Numbered from the stretch's first letter, positions 25,453-33,775 are shown. The stretch is DNA of 41,307 nucleotides from Candidatus Nitrosopumilus sp. (GCA_029864805.1 JAOTSS010000013.1:1-41307); one strand, 5' to 3'. Numbers and translations are program-made. The notes: generated by a model not told the origin, from the letters alone.

Positions 25453-25471
25453 AGTATGAAAAGGCGATAGC

Positions 25472-25703
25472 ATGAGCACACAAACTCAATCAAACAATGT
25501 TTATTCAATGTACAAGCAAAATGTTCAAAAATACTGAGAATATTTCAAAAATAATTCCACAATATTTTCAAGCTATGACACAATTGCAAGAAGAATGTAT
25601 GAAAATATGTGAAAAAATTGATGCAACTGCACAAAACTTCAAAACATTTAACGATAACATAAATTCATTTGTGGAATTGAATGAAAACACAATCCAATCT
25701 TGA
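25472..25703 (+). pseudogene. Small helical (phasin-like) gene interrupted by a +1 frameshift
   Basis: From ATG 25472, 21 residues read MSTQTQSNNVYSMYKQNVQKY and stop at TGA 25535-25537. In the +1 frame the sequence continues at once as ENISKIIPQYFQAMTQLQEE and on to a stop at 25701-25703, giving about 76 residues if joined. Promoter spacing favours 25472, and the two halves join well as one helical protein. This may be a pseudogene, a sequence error in the A-rich stretch, or a programmed +1 shift at the UGA. The frame open from 25497 alone (68 residues) is the alternative. Confidence 0.5.
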
Positions 25704-25856
25704 ATTAATCCTATTGTACATAAAAACTAGGTGATGGATTTTTCTTTTTTCTTTATTCCATTTGTTTAGATCTAAAAATATAGTTTTCAATAACTCAAAA
25801 TTTTGCAAAGTTATCATGATTTGTAAATAATTAAGAAATTGATAATCAAGATAAAT

Positions 25857-26066
25857 TCAATGCTTTGAAATATTTTGGATCTTTTTTAGATTTTGTTTAT
25901 CAAAATATTCCATTACAAAATGAAAAATAATTAGTTTGCCAAAAACAACCATTGAGATTAATGCTAAGATAAATTCACCAAGATAAAATAGATATGTTGT
26001 TACTCCAATGGCAGTGATAATTTCTATAGCAGTACAACTACAAAAAAAGAATAATTTTTGTCTCAA
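25857..26066 (-). CDS. Small two-helix membrane protein
   Basis: 69 residues with two hydrophobic stretches (about 9-28 and 31-50) and a basic C-terminal tail. There is a CSC cluster near residue 9. The start is TTG at 26066. It lies 9 nt downstream of the Trp-rich helical gene on the same strand, which suggests one operon. No family recognised. It could be a chance frame, but the hydrophobic organisation and its position argue for a gene. Confidence 0.45.
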   Translation of the reverse strand: MRQKLFFFCSCTAIEIITAIGVTTYLFYLGEFILALISMVVFGKLIIFHFVMEYFDKQNLKKIQNISKH

Positions 26067-26075
26067 TTCAATGAA

Positions 26076-26486
26076 TTAAGATTTTGGCCACATTGAAGTC
26101 CAAGTTTCAGCAAACTTCTTCATCATTTCTCCATATGCATTCATTTGTTCTAGTCCAGATGAACTAAGAGTTTTTTGCCAATTTTCAGTAAATTGCTTGA
26201 AAGTTGAAGCATTGGAATCACTTATGGCTTTTTGCCAGTTTTCAGTAAATTCTTTGAATGAATTTATTCCAACATCAGCCATTGATTTTTGCCAGTTTTC
26301 AGTAAATAATTTCATGGTTTCAGTACTAGATTCAACAGTTGCCTTATCCCATACTTGGTTAAATTTTTCTTGCATGTCACTACTTGCTTTTTGTATTTGT
26401 TCATAAACGGTTTTCCAGTTGTCAAGTGATTTTGTATATTCTTGCCATAGAGAATCCCATTCGTTATTTTTATCTTGTTCCGACAA
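26076..26486 (-). CDS. Trp-rich helical protein with three FTENWQK repeats (phasin-like)
   Basis: 136 residues, all helical. Residues 57-113 are three tandem 19-residue units, each centred on FTENWQK (57-75, 76-94, 95-113). A fourth, degenerate unit may follow, with KFAETWTSMW. The N-terminal part, EWDSLWQEYTKSLDNW, matches the paralogue at 22115-22591. Amphipathic Trp/Phe-bearing repeats suggest binding to a surface such as a lipid, polymer granule or membrane. The start is TTG at 26486, with a TTTAAG box about 25-32 nt upstream. Function is inferred only loosely. Confidence 0.75.
   Translation of the reverse strand: MSEQDKNNEWDSLWQEYTKSLDNWKTVYEQIQKASSDMQEKFNQVWDKATVESSTETMKLFTENWQKSMADVGINSFKEFTENWQKAISDSNASTFKQFTENWQKTLSSSGLEQMNAYGEMMKKFAETWTSMWPKS
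26148..26318 (-). repeat. Three tandem 57-bp coding repeats
   Basis: Three 57-bp units encode the 19-residue FTENWQK repeats of the gene at 26076-26486. The segment reading ttttcagtaaat on the + strand recurs in each unit. The units vary enough to be old or under selection. Confidence 0.7.
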
Positions 26487-26541
26487 TAACTATAGATTAT
26501 TTTTGCTATTCTTAAATGGATCTATAGAAACTGGGAGAAGT

Positions 26542-27030
26542 TCATTTTTGACGTTTTTGTAGACGTTTTTCCATTCTGAGTTTACCTTCCTCAAATTTTG
26601 TTCTATCTTCATCTGTTTTAAGGGCTAATTTTGGAGCATGTGTAGGTTTTCCATTTTTGTCAAGTGCTACAAAAGTTACAAATGCAGTTCCAGTAAGTGC
26701 CCTTATTCCAGTTACGATGTCCTCAGCCTCTGTATTTATTTCAATTTCCATTGATGAGTTATGAACATAGTTTATTCGTGCATTTAGTTTGAGAACATTT
26801 CCAACAAAAACGGGTTTGAGGAAAGAAACACTATCCATAGAAACAGTAACCGCGTTTGATTGACAATGTCGTTGAGCAACGATTCCTGCAACCATATCAA
26901 TATGCTTTAAAATTTCACCACCAAAGACATTTCCTGCAGGATTTGCATCAGAAGGAAACATCCTAACAATTACTTCTGCCTGTGATTCTGAAGGACTTTT
27001 TTCACGTATTTGAAAATTGTTTGAAGACAT
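26542..27030 (-). CDS. Acyl-CoA thioesterase, hotdog fold
   Basis: 162 residues of the YciA/BFIT-type acyl-CoA hydrolase family. Motifs are MFPSDANPAGNVFGGEIL, HIDMVAGIVAQRHC and VSFLKPVFVGNVL. The catalytic Asp is expected in the N-terminal helix region. It hydrolyses acyl-CoA to free acid and CoA; chain-length preference is unknown. The ATG start, length and C-terminal Lys-rich tail are normal. Nothing links it to the neighbouring Trp-rich genes except position. Confidence 0.92.
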   Translation of the reverse strand: MSSNNFQIREKSPSESQAEVIVRMFPSDANPAGNVFGGEILKHIDMVAGIVAQRHCQSNAVTVSMDSVSFLKPVFVGNVLKLNARINYVHNSSMEIEINTEAEDIVTGIRALTGTAFVTFVALDKNGKPTHAPKLALKTDEDRTKFEEGKLRMEKRLQKRQK

Positions 27031-27087
27031 ATTTTTGATTCATTGTGATTTTTTCTTCATCCAATTTAATTTAATCAGTTGATTTGA

Positions 27088-28419
27088 TTATTTAAGATAT
27101 TTTTCTAGATTGATTTTATCAATTTTTGGGATTTTTGCCAATTCAAAGCCTTCTGGACGTTTAGAAAGAGAACGTGTTGCATCAATTCCCATTTTAGCAG
27201 TCAGTAATTTCTTTTGATCACTGGAAGGGTCAAGACTAGAGCCACGAACATTCTTAAAAATTATTAAATCTTTGTCAGCTTGGAATCTCGTAGCCATTGC
27301 ATATTCCACCGATTCTGCATTGTTAGGATCAATATCATCATCAACTATAATTACTTGTTTTAACGAACGATGTGAATCAAATGTTTTTTTGATTATTTTT
27401 TTGGGGTCAGAATCACTTTTCTTTTTTATTTGTACAATTGCATGTAACCAATTACATCCACCATTAGTCATAGAAACTAATTGTGTTTGAGGAAATGCCT
27501 TTTTCAGTTCGCCGTTTAGTTTAGATTCAATTGGCATTCCCATGAGCAATCTATGTTCGGAATATCCAGAAAGAACATCATGAAAAACAGGATTGTTTCT
27601 AAAGAATAAATTTTCGAGTTCAAAAACAGGTTGAGATCTTTTATGATCATATGTTTGAAGCATTTCAACCATCCATTCAGGGTGAGTTTTATCACGAAGA
27701 ATTTTTCCTTCCATTACAATTTCTGAACCTGATGGTACATTCAATCCTGTAAAAGGAAGTTTTGTCAAAGTTAGTTTCCCACCTAAAAGTGAATTTGCAA
27801 TATCAATCTCATCTTTTCCCCACTCAGCTTGATATGCTCCTGCAATGGAAACTGCAGGATGGACACCCACAGTAATTGCAATTTTGAGATCTTGTCCATG
27901 TTCTTTAGCATCAACAAAACATCTGTGAAGATGACGTCCTTCTACCATTCGAATAGTAAAATGAGTTTTATCAATTGGCATTAATCTATGAAATGAAGAA
28001 TTTTGTTTTCCAGTTTCAGGATTTTTGGCATACGCTACAGAAGATGTGATGAAAGGTCCAGATTCTTTTTCAAAATGAGTTACAATAGGCATAGAAAACA
28101 AGTTTTTTGACTTGTTTTCCATGAATTTTCCTAAGGAGATAATTTTGGGACGTTTAGCTTTTTTTATTGCTGAAATAATTTTTTCATGGATATTATTTTC
28201 AGTTCCTCCAACGGCCAGAGCAAATCTTTTCCTTGTTCCAACCAAATTGGCAACTAAATGAAAATTACTTTCTTTAATATTTTCAAATAAAACAGCATAT
28301 GAATTATCAACTTTTGCTGTAATTCCGGCAATCTCAAATTTTGTTGAAACCTTTGTTTTAACAGTTTTAAGATCTTTGATCTTTTTAATTTGAGAAATAT
28401 AATTTCTTAAATCACTCAT
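27088..28419 (-). CDS. UbiD-family prenylated-FMN decarboxylase
   Basis: 443 residues of the UbiD family, which decarboxylates or carboxylates unsaturated acids using prenylated FMN. Family segments include ITVGVHPAVSIAGAYQ, the glycine-bearing FTGLNVPSGSEIVMEG, and HPEWMVEM. In archaea a UbiD homologue acts as trans-anhydromevalonate-5-phosphate decarboxylase in the modified mevalonate pathway, which is a plausible role here. The TTG at 28425 adds two residues; the ATG at 28419 is preferred. It overlaps the preceding LpdD-like gene, supporting a functional pair. Confidence 0.88.
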   Translation of the reverse strand: MSDLRNYISQIKKIKDLKTVKTKVSTKFEIAGITAKVDNSYAVLFENIKESNFHLVANLVGTRKRFALAVGGTENNIHEKIISAIKKAKRPKIISLGKFMENKSKNLFSMPIVTHFEKESGPFITSSVAYAKNPETGKQNSSFHRLMPIDKTHFTIRMVEGRHLHRCFVDAKEHGQDLKIAITVGVHPAVSIAGAYQAEWGKDEIDIANSLLGGKLTLTKLPFTGLNVPSGSEIVMEGKILRDKTHPEWMVEMLQTYDHKRSQPVFELENLFFRNNPVFHDVLSGYSEHRLLMGMPIESKLNGELKKAFPQTQLVSMTNGGCNWLHAIVQIKKKSDSDPKKIIKKTFDSHRSLKQVIIVDDDIDPNNAESVEYAMATRFQADKDLIIFKNVRGSSLDPSSDQKKLLTAKMGIDATRSLSKRPEGFELAKIPKIDKINLEKYLK

Positions 28420-28753
28420 TCTCAATCATTTCCATAATCTCTGACATTAAGGCTTTTGCAGAATCAGTTTCTAGTTCTTTTTGAATAAATACTGAAACTA
28501 GAGCAATTCCTCGCATTCTCGTGCTTATACGTTCAGCTACAAGTTTCAAAAAAAGAGAGTCTGTTCTTGTTGGAATAACAGTGGTAGTAATAGGAGTAGG
28601 TCCTGTTGCTAAAGAGGCAACGATGGAACCAATTTTTTTAGCACCTTCTGTTATTGAAATAAAATATCCGTTTTCAAATTTTTGAATTTGTAAAAAGAAG
28701 TGACGGCTCTCCAAATTTACCGTTTTTTGGAAAAATCCATTTGGAGGGTCCAA
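28412..28753 (-). CDS. LpdD-like prenylated-flavin-associated small protein
   Basis: 113 residues. The central part (FENGYFISITEGAKKIGSIV then TTTVIPTRTDSLFLKLVAE) follows the pattern of LpdD, a small protein that accompanies UbiD-type gallate decarboxylase LpdC and is described as a prenylated-flavin chaperone or partner. It starts at TTG and overlaps the UbiD gene by 8 nt, so both are translated together. The assignment rests on pattern plus context and should be treated as probable. Confidence 0.65.
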   Translation of the reverse strand: MDPPNGFFQKTVNLESRHFFLQIQKFENGYFISITEGAKKIGSIVASLATGPTPITTTVIPTRTDSLFLKLVAERISTRMRGIALVSVFIQKELETDSAKALMSEIMEMIENE

Positions 28754-28770
28754 TAAGTTATGAACAAGCC

Positions 28771-29241
28771 TTATGCTTTTATTGCTATTGATTCATTCAT
28801 ATGAGCAGATACAACTTTAACATCAGGATTCTTCTTGCAGTTCTTTTCATGTTTATCTGGATAAACAAATAGTTTTTCACAGAATTTGCATGAAGTTTTT
28901 TCTTTAGTTTTTGTTGTAACTTTGGACTTTGCTGTTTTAACTTTAGCAGTTTTTACTTTTGATTTGGGTTTTGCTTTTACTTCAACTTCAATTTCTTCTG
29001 GTTGGGTATCTGCAACTGCTTTAGCCTCTATAGAATCAGCTTCAACTCTAGCACGTAATTTTGCTTTATATTTTAGATTACGTGGTTTAGTTCTCAATCT
29101 ATATCCACAACACGGACACCAAAGTCCTTCCCATTTGATGAATATTTCACAAATTTGGCATCGACGTTGTCCAGAAGCATATCTTCCGGTTCCAACAGGC
29201 TTTTGGGCCTTATATCTAACACAAATTCCTTTACAAGTCAT
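28771..29241 (-). CDS. Zinc-ribbon protein with C-terminal C2HC finger
   Basis: 156 residues. The N-terminus (about 3-50) has CKGIC, RRCQIC and WCPCCGYRLR, a multi-cysteine ribbon typical of small thaumarchaeal nucleic-acid-binding proteins. A Lys/Val-rich linker (about 85-115) leads to a second finger, SCKFCEKLFVYPDKHEKNC, of C2HC type. Tail ESIAIKA follows. It probably binds DNA, RNA or protein. A TATATAC box on the - strand (about 29269-29275) lies 28-34 nt upstream of the ATG. Family unknown by name. Confidence 0.78.
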   Translation of the reverse strand: MTCKGICVRYKAQKPVGTGRYASGQRRCQICEIFIKWEGLWCPCCGYRLRTKPRNLKYKAKLRARVEADSIEAKAVADTQPEEIEVEVKAKPKSKVKTAKVKTAKSKVTTKTKEKTSCKFCEKLFVYPDKHEKNCKKNPDVKVVSAHMNESIAIKA

Positions 29242-29575
29242 CTTAGTAATTTAATATAGAAATCATATGTATATAAGGATGGATCGATAAAAATTATAAA
29301 AAAAAATGAAAAAACTGTAAATATTTTAAATTAGATGACGATCATGCATATTAGTTTCAAAAAAAACAAGAAATCTTCAATAAATATGTATAGCTTATTT
29401 CAAAGATATGTTTTTTGAAAAAAATATGTTCAGATGAAGCTGTTGAACAAAAAATTTCATAAAATTTTGTGAAAAATAAAAAAATTATCATACTTTCATC
29501 ATTACATCAAGTAAGTACCAGTGAATAAAGCAAAAAATAGAATAATTTTTAAAAAATTCCTAGTTTTTTGATTTT
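29242..29575. other. AT-rich intergenic region
   Basis: About 330 bases. The right-hand gene ends at 29576 and the left-hand gene starts at 29241, so it holds a promoter and a terminator. A 27-codon frame (29335-29418) has no support. A weak stem, GTTCA with TGAAC, lies near 29429-29450. Long A/T runs are frequent. No tRNA or clear C/D-box guide was recognised. Confidence 0.5.
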
Positions 29576-30238
29576 TCAACCTGTAATTGATAAAGGCAGT
29601 ATTGAAAATCTAAAACCATCACGTTGTGAGATGTATTTTGCAGAAAGCATATCACGTTTTCCACGTTGATTAAAATTTTTAATTTTTAAACTAGTTTTAT
29701 GTTCATCAACAAATTCTAATTCAAAAGATGAACAAAATTTTAAATTTAACATAGAAACTATTTGTTTTGCAATTTCCATATTCCCATTTCCAATTTTGAT
29801 TATTTTTCGTTTAGCTCTAAGACCTCCTAAAATTTGAATAATGTGAAAAACAAAATCTTCTACAGATAAATGAAATGAGCTCTCAATTTCTTGCCCATAA
29901 TAAAAAACTGACAAACCAATTCGTTGACCTGGATCAATACCTAAAATTAAAATTTCTTCTTCAAAATCAAAATTTAGTTTTTGCATCATCATACCTCTAA
30001 TCACAGTTGAATGATGTTCAAAGATATCCTCATAGAGTAAGAGTTTTTCACATTTTTTGGGAGATTCTTCCCTAGTAGTAAAAATAAGATGACCAGTGTA
30101 ATCAGTGATTTCTTCAGGAAGAATAGAATCAAAAGATAGATCTAGTGTCTTAAGATAAGTTGAAAATCTATAGTAGTGTTTACCATATGTAGTAGCAATT
30201 CCAATACGCGTTTTCAGTAAGGGATTGATATGTGACAA
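29576..30238 (-). CDS. RNase H-fold (RuvC/YqgF-like) putative nuclease
   Basis: 220 residues. After an N-terminal segment of about 95 residues comes ILGIDPGQRIGLSVFY, the classic first strand of RuvC-like resolvases and YqgF. Candidate acidic residues are the Asp of GIDPG, the Glu of FVDE near 178 and the Asp of GKRDMLSAKYIS. A nuclease or resolvase acting on structured nucleic acid is plausible. The start is TTG. It follows the subunit-H-like gene with a 21-nt gap. Family name not known to me. Confidence 0.65.
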   Translation of the reverse strand: MSHINPLLKTRIGIATTYGKHYYRFSTYLKTLDLSFDSILPEEITDYTGHLIFTTREESPKKCEKLLLYEDIFEHHSTVIRGMMMQKLNFDFEEEILILGIDPGQRIGLSVFYYGQEIESSFHLSVEDFVFHIIQILGGLRAKRKIIKIGNGNMEIAKQIVSMLNLKFCSSFELEFVDEHKTSLKIKNFNQRGKRDMLSAKYISQRDGFRFSILPLSITG

Positions 30239-30259
30239 AATGGAATATGCAATTTAGGG

Positions 30260-30595
30260 TTATGCCTTCAAAACAGTTGACACCACATGTTTCACCGCTT
30301 CATCAAAATTGGCATCAATTGTGGATTGGATTTCAGATAATTTAGCATCTCCTTCTTGGGCAATTCTTGAAGATTCAGAAGTTGCCTTTTCTTTAGACGC
30401 ATTAATTATTACTTCAGCTTCTTTTGTAGCCATGTCCCTAGTTTTTTCTAATAATGAATCAATTTCAGTTTGAGCCTTTAGATTCAGTTGTTTTTTCATA
30501 TCACCAACTTTGCTGTTTAAAGAATCCAAGTCATCTTCCAAGGCATTCAAAGATTTGATAATTCCAGTAACTTTAGATTCAGCCATACTGCTCAT
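30260..30595 (-). CDS. Coiled-coil protein resembling A-type ATP synthase subunit H
   Basis: About 111 residues, almost wholly helical. A long charged heptad region (15-90) is rich in Ala/Glu/Lys. The C-terminus, FDEAVKHVVSTVL, resembles the end of AhaH/V-ATPase G-type peripheral-stalk subunits. It may be the stalk partner of subunit E. The rest of the ATP synthase is not in this window, so the call is by pattern only. ATG codons at 30595 and 30586 and a TTG at 30604 are all possible starts. A TATA-like box lies near 30626-30636. Confidence 0.6.
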   Translation of the reverse strand: MSSMAESKVTGIIKSLNALEDDLDSLNSKVGDMKKQLNLKAQTEIDSLLEKTRDMATKEAEVIINASKEKATSESSRIAQEGDAKLSEIQSTIDANFDEAVKHVVSTVLKA

Positions 30596-30674
30596 TATAC
30601 TCAAAATTTGATAAATCCATTACTTAAATCATTCATTTTTAGTTGATTTTTAGGTATGAAACCTCAAACTGGGG

Positions 30675-31016
30675 TTACCCAGTTGTTAAAAGTAATATTG
30701 CTCTAGCTAGATCGCCCTTGGCCTCCTCTAAAGCATTTTTAGCCTTTTCTTCATCAACTCCAGCTTGTTGGCTAACAAGTTGAATATCCTCTTCTGAGAA
30801 AATTGGCACCTCTAATTCTCGTTCCTCATAATTGTCTGCAGTTACTGTAAAAATTGAGTTGTCCTTTGCTTTCATCTCAGTAACGGAGGGTTTTGTGATA
30901 ATAATCTCTTTTTTATCGGTCTTAATTATTACCTCTTGAACATTAGATAGTTCATTCATATCTAGACCCATCTTATCCATCATTCTTCGCATTTCGCGAT
31001 TTCCCCCTCGCATCAT
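30675..31016 (-). CDS. nac: Nascent polypeptide-associated complex protein
   Basis: 113 residues. It has the NAC core (VQEVIIKTDKKEIIITKPSV, then a dimerising beta segment) and a C-terminal UBA domain (DIQLVSQQAGVDEEKAKNALEEA). Archaeal NAC is a homodimer that sits at the ribosomal exit and shields nascent chains. The basic, Met/Arg-rich N-terminus probably contacts the ribosome. The start overlaps the upstream PUA gene stop by 4 nt. Length is normal. Confidence 0.95.
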   Translation of the reverse strand: MMRGGNREMRRMMDKMGLDMNELSNVQEVIIKTDKKEIIITKPSVTEMKAKDNSIFTVTADNYEERELEVPIFSEEDIQLVSQQAGVDEEKAKNALEEAKGDLARAILLLTTG

Positions 31017-31486
31017 AATTGTATTTTCTCCTTAGGACTTTTTAAACTATCTCTGACCTTTACTGCTACACCTCTATTAAAATCAGATATCATCTTATTT
31101 GATAAAACAGCCTTACCAACTGCGATTACTCTATCTTTGAACAATACTGGTGTATCAGCAGAAATCCTCACTTTATTTCCACACCATACCACATGTTTAC
31201 AAAATACAGATTTACCTTCCATTACAAAAGGTGCAGCATCTTGGTTTATCTCAACGCAGTTTTTTTGGAATGTTTTATTTTTCAGTAAAATTTGTGCAAA
31301 ATAAGGACTAATTGCTAAACCACCGTCAATTCTCAAAGTGCATAATAAGTTACCTTCATGTGAAACAGTTCGTATTCTTCCAGTCTTTCGTGAGAAAGTC
31401 ATTTCTATATTTTTTGGCAGGCATTTTGAAACACCATTTCCAAATAATGCATCAAGTGTATGTTTGAGTTTGATAATTTGATCCAT
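31013..31486 (-). CDS. PUA-domain RNA-binding protein
   Basis: 157 residues. The C-terminal PUA domain (about 78-150) has APFVMEGKSVFCKHVV and a DRVIAVGKAVLSNKMI beta segment, as in archaeosine transglycosylase and pseudouridine synthase tails. The N-terminal part may be the pre-PUA region. It probably binds tRNA or rRNA. It is first in the operon with NAC, whose start overlaps it by 4 nt; this pairing is typical of archaea. Exact substrate unknown. Confidence 0.85.
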   Translation of the reverse strand: MDQIIKLKHTLDALFGNGVSKCLPKNIEMTFSRKTGRIRTVSHEGNLLCTLRIDGGLAISPYFAQILLKNKTFQKNCVEINQDAAPFVMEGKSVFCKHVVWCGNKVRISADTPVLFKDRVIAVGKAVLSNKMISDFNRGVAVKVRDSLKSPKEKIQL

Positions 31487-31577
31487 GCACTTGAAATGGG
31501 CCCTTCTAAATATTAGTTAAGTGTGTGACTATATTATAATTTTTAAACTATATAGATAGGTTTAATCTCTTTAGATT

Positions 31578-32624
31578 ATGAAAGTTAGGGAGGAAACAAG
31601 GAAAATTCAATTTACAGGAAAATCGTCTTACATAGTTTCACTTCCAAAACAATGGATTATGGAATTAGGTCTAAAACAAGGCGATCAAATCAGAATGGTT
31701 CGAAGAGGTTCATCAACATTGGAACTCTATCCACCAAAATTTGAATCTCGTATTCAGAAAAAGGAAGATGCAATGATTGAAATTGATGATGAAGAAAAGG
31801 CACCTTCGATCATTAGAAAATTAATTTCATTGTATTTTCTGGGATTTAAGACGATTAATGTTAAACCAAAAAATGGAAGATTGAGTCCCAACCAAAGAAA
31901 TACCGTAAAAGAAGCTGTAAAGCGAATGTTAATGGGTTCCGAAATAATTTCGGACTCTAGTGGAGGAATAACAATACAGGTTCTTGTAAATTTGCTAGAA
32001 CTATCAGTTGATGGTGCATTTAAGCGAATGATCCATTTAGCAAAATCAATGTCTAGCGATGCAATTTTAGCAGTAAAAGAAAATAATTTAGAATTGGCAC
32101 AAGAAGTAATCAATACAGATGACGAAGTGGACAGATTTGGATTTTATATTATTCGACAACTAAAAATTGCAATACAAAATGAACATATGCTAAAAGAGAT
32201 GGGTTTTAGAAATGCCAGAAATTGTCTTGGGTACAGACTAGTTGTAAAAAATATAGAGAGGACAGGAGATCATGCATCATTTATTGCAAAAGATCTTTTA
32301 GAATTTAAAAAACCAGTCAAAAAAGAAATTTTAGAGAAACTTCAGGATATGAATAAATTTTGTTTGTCTGTATTGGATGATTCATGTTTGGCTTTATTCA
32401 AAGAAGATTATGTACAAGCAGAAAAAACTATTGAAAAAACAGCTGAAATTACCAAATATGAGAAAAAAGTAAGAGACATTTCAAAATCATTAAAAGATGA
32501 TGAGGAAATTTACAGAATTAGAAGAATGTCTGAGAATATTAGAAGGGTTTCTGAATATGCTAGCGATATAGCAGAAATTGTATTAAATATGAATATTGAA
32601 AAAACATTGAAAAAAATGGAATAA
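31578..32624 (+). CDS. PhoU-domain regulator with N-terminal AbrB/SpoVT domain
   Basis: 348 residues. Residues 1-50 form a swapped-hairpin AbrB-like domain (SSYIVSLPKQWIMELGLKQGDQIRM) that can bind DNA. The rest is a helical PhoU-type bundle in two halves, with AKSMSSDAILAVKENNLELA, ERTGDHASFIAKDL and RRVSEYASDIAEIVLNM. Such archaeal proteins are phosphate-uptake regulators. No pst or pho genes lie next to it here. The ATG has an A/T-rich TATA-like stretch (about 31540-31550) upstream, with a short leader. Confidence 0.9.
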   Translation: MKVREETRKIQFTGKSSYIVSLPKQWIMELGLKQGDQIRMVRRGSSTLELYPPKFESRIQKKEDAMIEIDDEEKAPSIIRKLISLYFLGFKTINVKPKNGRLSPNQRNTVKEAVKRMLMGSEIISDSSGGITIQVLVNLLELSVDGAFKRMIHLAKSMSSDAILAVKENNLELAQEVINTDDEVDRFGFYIIRQLKIAIQNEHMLKEMGFRNARNCLGYRLVVKNIERTGDHASFIAKDLLEFKKPVKKEILEKLQDMNKFCLSVLDDSCLALFKEDYVQAEKTIEKTAEITKYEKKVRDISKSLKDDEEIYRIRRMSENIRRVSEYASDIAEIVLNMNIEKTLKKME

Positions 32625-32653
32625 TTATCAAAAAAGGTTAAGATTGAGAAGGA

Positions 32654-33775
32654 ATGAAGTCAGCAATTTTAATCACATATGATCAGGAGGATTCGATAAA
32701 CGAAGCTAAGGGACTATGTGATGCGGCAGGATATGAGGTAGTTCATATAATCCAACAAGATTTTCTTAAAAAACCAAAGTATGGAATTAGTGGAGGAGTT
32801 TTAGAAAGACTAGAGGAGATATCGGAGAAACTTAGACCAAATGTAATCATTTTTGATGAAATTTTAAAACCAAGCCAAAATTACAATCTAGCTTCCGTGT
32901 TACATCGAGAGATTTTAGATAGAGAAGGGTTGATTCTTGAGATTTTTGAAAGTAGAGCATCAAGTGCTGAATCAAAGTTGCAAGTCAAATTAGCTCAATT
33001 ACGATATGAGATGGCCCGAGCAAAAGAGAAAGTTCGTCTTGCAAATATGGGAGAACAGCCAGGATTTATGGGAATTGGAAAGTTTGAGGTAGATGTTTAC
33101 TATAATGATATTAAACATAGAATGCAAACATTAAGATCTAAACTCGAAAAAGCAGGAAAGCAAAGAGAACTTCATAGACAAGGACGGAAGAGAATTGGAT
33201 TCAAAACAATTTCTTTAGCAGGGTATACATCTGCAGGAAAAACAACTTTGTTTAACAAAGTTACAGGTGAATCAAGAGCTCAAAGTAAAGAACTATTTAC
33301 AACACTTACTACAACAACACGAAGAGTAACAATTGATCAGGAACCATTTCTAATTGCAGATACTGTTGGGTTTATCAGTAAATTACCTGCATATATGATA
33401 GATGCATTCAAATCAACTTTAGAAGAATTAACACATACAGATATCATCATTCTAGTAATTGATATTAGTGATTCGGTATTTGAATTAAAAAAGAAATTTT
33501 CTAGTTGCATGCGAACCTTAAGTGAGTTAGGAGTTGAAAAAGATAAGATAGTTTATGTATTAAACAAAGACGATTTATTAGAACAAGGTGATGTAAATCA
33601 AAAAATCAACATACTTAATTTATCTGAAAATAAAAAAGTGGTTTCAATTTCTGCAAAAACAGGCAAAAACATCAAAGAGTTAAAAAAATTAATCAAAAAT
33701 ATTTCAGAAAGTCACAACTCATATAATTTCAATAAAAGTCCATCTGAAGGAGTTGAGGATACATTTGGTAATTGA
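32654..33775 (+). CDS. hflX: GTPase HflX
   Basis: 373 residues. An N-terminal HflX domain (about 1-180) is followed by a GTPase domain: G1 [13 protein letters not shown]3 DTVGFI and G4 NKDD. The coiled linker includes [18 protein letters not shown]. HflX binds the ribosome and can rescue stalled or heat-damaged ones. The ATG is 29 nt after the PhoU-like gene, with a GAAGGA-like site just before it. Its end overlaps the Trm56 start. Confidence 0.94.
   Translation: MKSAILITYDQEDSINEAKGLCDAAGYEVVHIIQQDFLKKPKYGISGGVLERLEEISEKLRPNVIIFDEILKPSQNYNLASVLHREILDREGLILEIFESRASSAESKLQVKLAQLRYEMARAKEKVRLANMGEQPGFMGIGKFEVDVYYNDIKHRMQTLRSKLEKAGKQRELHRQGRKRIGFKTISLAGYTSAGKTTLFNKVTGESRAQSKELFTTLTTTTRRVTIDQEPFLIADTVGFISKLPAYMIDAFKSTLEELTHTDIIILVIDISDSVFELKKKFSSCMRTLSELGVEKDKIVYVLNKDDLLEQGDVNQKINILNLSENKKVVSISAKTGKNIKELKKLIKNISESHNSYNFNKSPSEGVEDTFGN

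Noticed and set aside
29335..29418. 27-codon frame in the 29.3 kb gap
   Set aside because: No promoter spacing or family pattern; likely chance in AT-rich DNA.
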